Shown piece after piece: positions 6,324-6,343 of a stretch of 6,343 nt of DNA; positions within the stretch are counted from its first letter, which is position 1; each line of letters begins with the position of its first letter. This DNA is from Actinoplanes liguriensis. Its GTDB lineage: Bacteria > Actinomycetota > Actinomycetes > Mycobacteriales > Micromonosporaceae. The notes under the pieces were generated by a model. The model did no database searches. It was given only the letters and a program-made list of their open reading frames with translations, and was not told where the DNA came from. Location of the stretch: assembly GCA_000715855.1 (NCBI GenBank), contig KL571346.1, forward strand, positions 12,720 to 19,062, in the 5' to 3' direction. A program made the translations under genes and the position numbers.

Positions 6324-6343
6324 CTGTCTCTTATACACATCTC
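6324..6343 (-). other. Tn5 mosaic-end / tagmentation adapter at contig end
   Basis: Bases 6324-6342 read CTGTCTCTTATACACATCT, identical over all 19 positions to the engineered hyperactive Tn5 mosaic end; base 6343 (C) fits the Nextera read-2 side adapter, which continues with C. Natural IS50 outside and inside ends differ from this hybrid, so a natural Tn5 is not the source. Genomic sequence stops at about 6323, and the window's right edge is an untrimmed library end. Confidence 0.97.

Noticed and set aside
6324..6343. Natural Tn5/IS50 insertion end
   Set aside because: The sequence is the synthetic mosaic of the inside and outside ends, not either natural end. No transposase sequence or target duplication is present, and it stops at the contig edge.

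Overview
The window is very GC-rich and G/C dominates third codon positions. Together with gene order and protein style this suggests an actinomycete (Actinomycetota); nothing here fixes the family or genus. All genes lie on the + strand and are packed as one apparent operon. Five of the six gene junctions overlap by 4 nt (ATGA or GTGA). The sixth is a 31-nt gap carrying a strong ribosome binding site. No promoter, terminator, RNA gene, natural mobile element or CRISPR is visible.

Layout: bases 1-2833 encode the membrane and ATPase parts of an oligopeptide/dipeptide (Dpp/Opp/Ni) type ABC importer: the C-terminal end of a DppB-like permease, a complete DppC-like permease, and one protein fusing the DppD-like and DppF-like ATPases. 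Any substrate-binding protein would lie upstream of base 1. Bases 2830-6323 encode four enzymes: a monomeric sarcosine oxidase/N-methyltryptophan oxidase type flavoprotein, a luciferase-like flavin monooxygenase (TIGR03558-like), a GNAT acetyltransferase, and the start of a second luciferase-like monooxygenase of the NtaA/SnaA/DszA type.

How the genes may work together: an importer, a GNAT and these two classes of luciferase-like monooxygenase recall the Bacillus subtilis snaA-tcyJKLMN-cmoO-cmoI-cmoJ operon for salvage of S-alkylated cysteines, in which the amino group is acetylated and flavin monooxygenases open a C-S bond. I infer a related sulfur or modified-amino-acid scavenging route with a peptide-type importer and an added amine oxidase. 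The substrate is not determined by the sequence.

Data quality matters most. The last 20 bases are the engineered 19-bp Tn5 mosaic end used in tagmentation libraries plus one base, so the contig ends in adapter. Thirteen bases of the same mosaic end sit inside the oxidase gene (3711-3723), where a stretch of the protein appears to be missing. The acetyltransferase has a frameshift near 5233-5240. The last gene appears to have lost roughly 20 codons and the frame near 6153-6160. I read these as library or assembly artefacts rather than biology, so three of the four enzyme genes should not be taken at face value.
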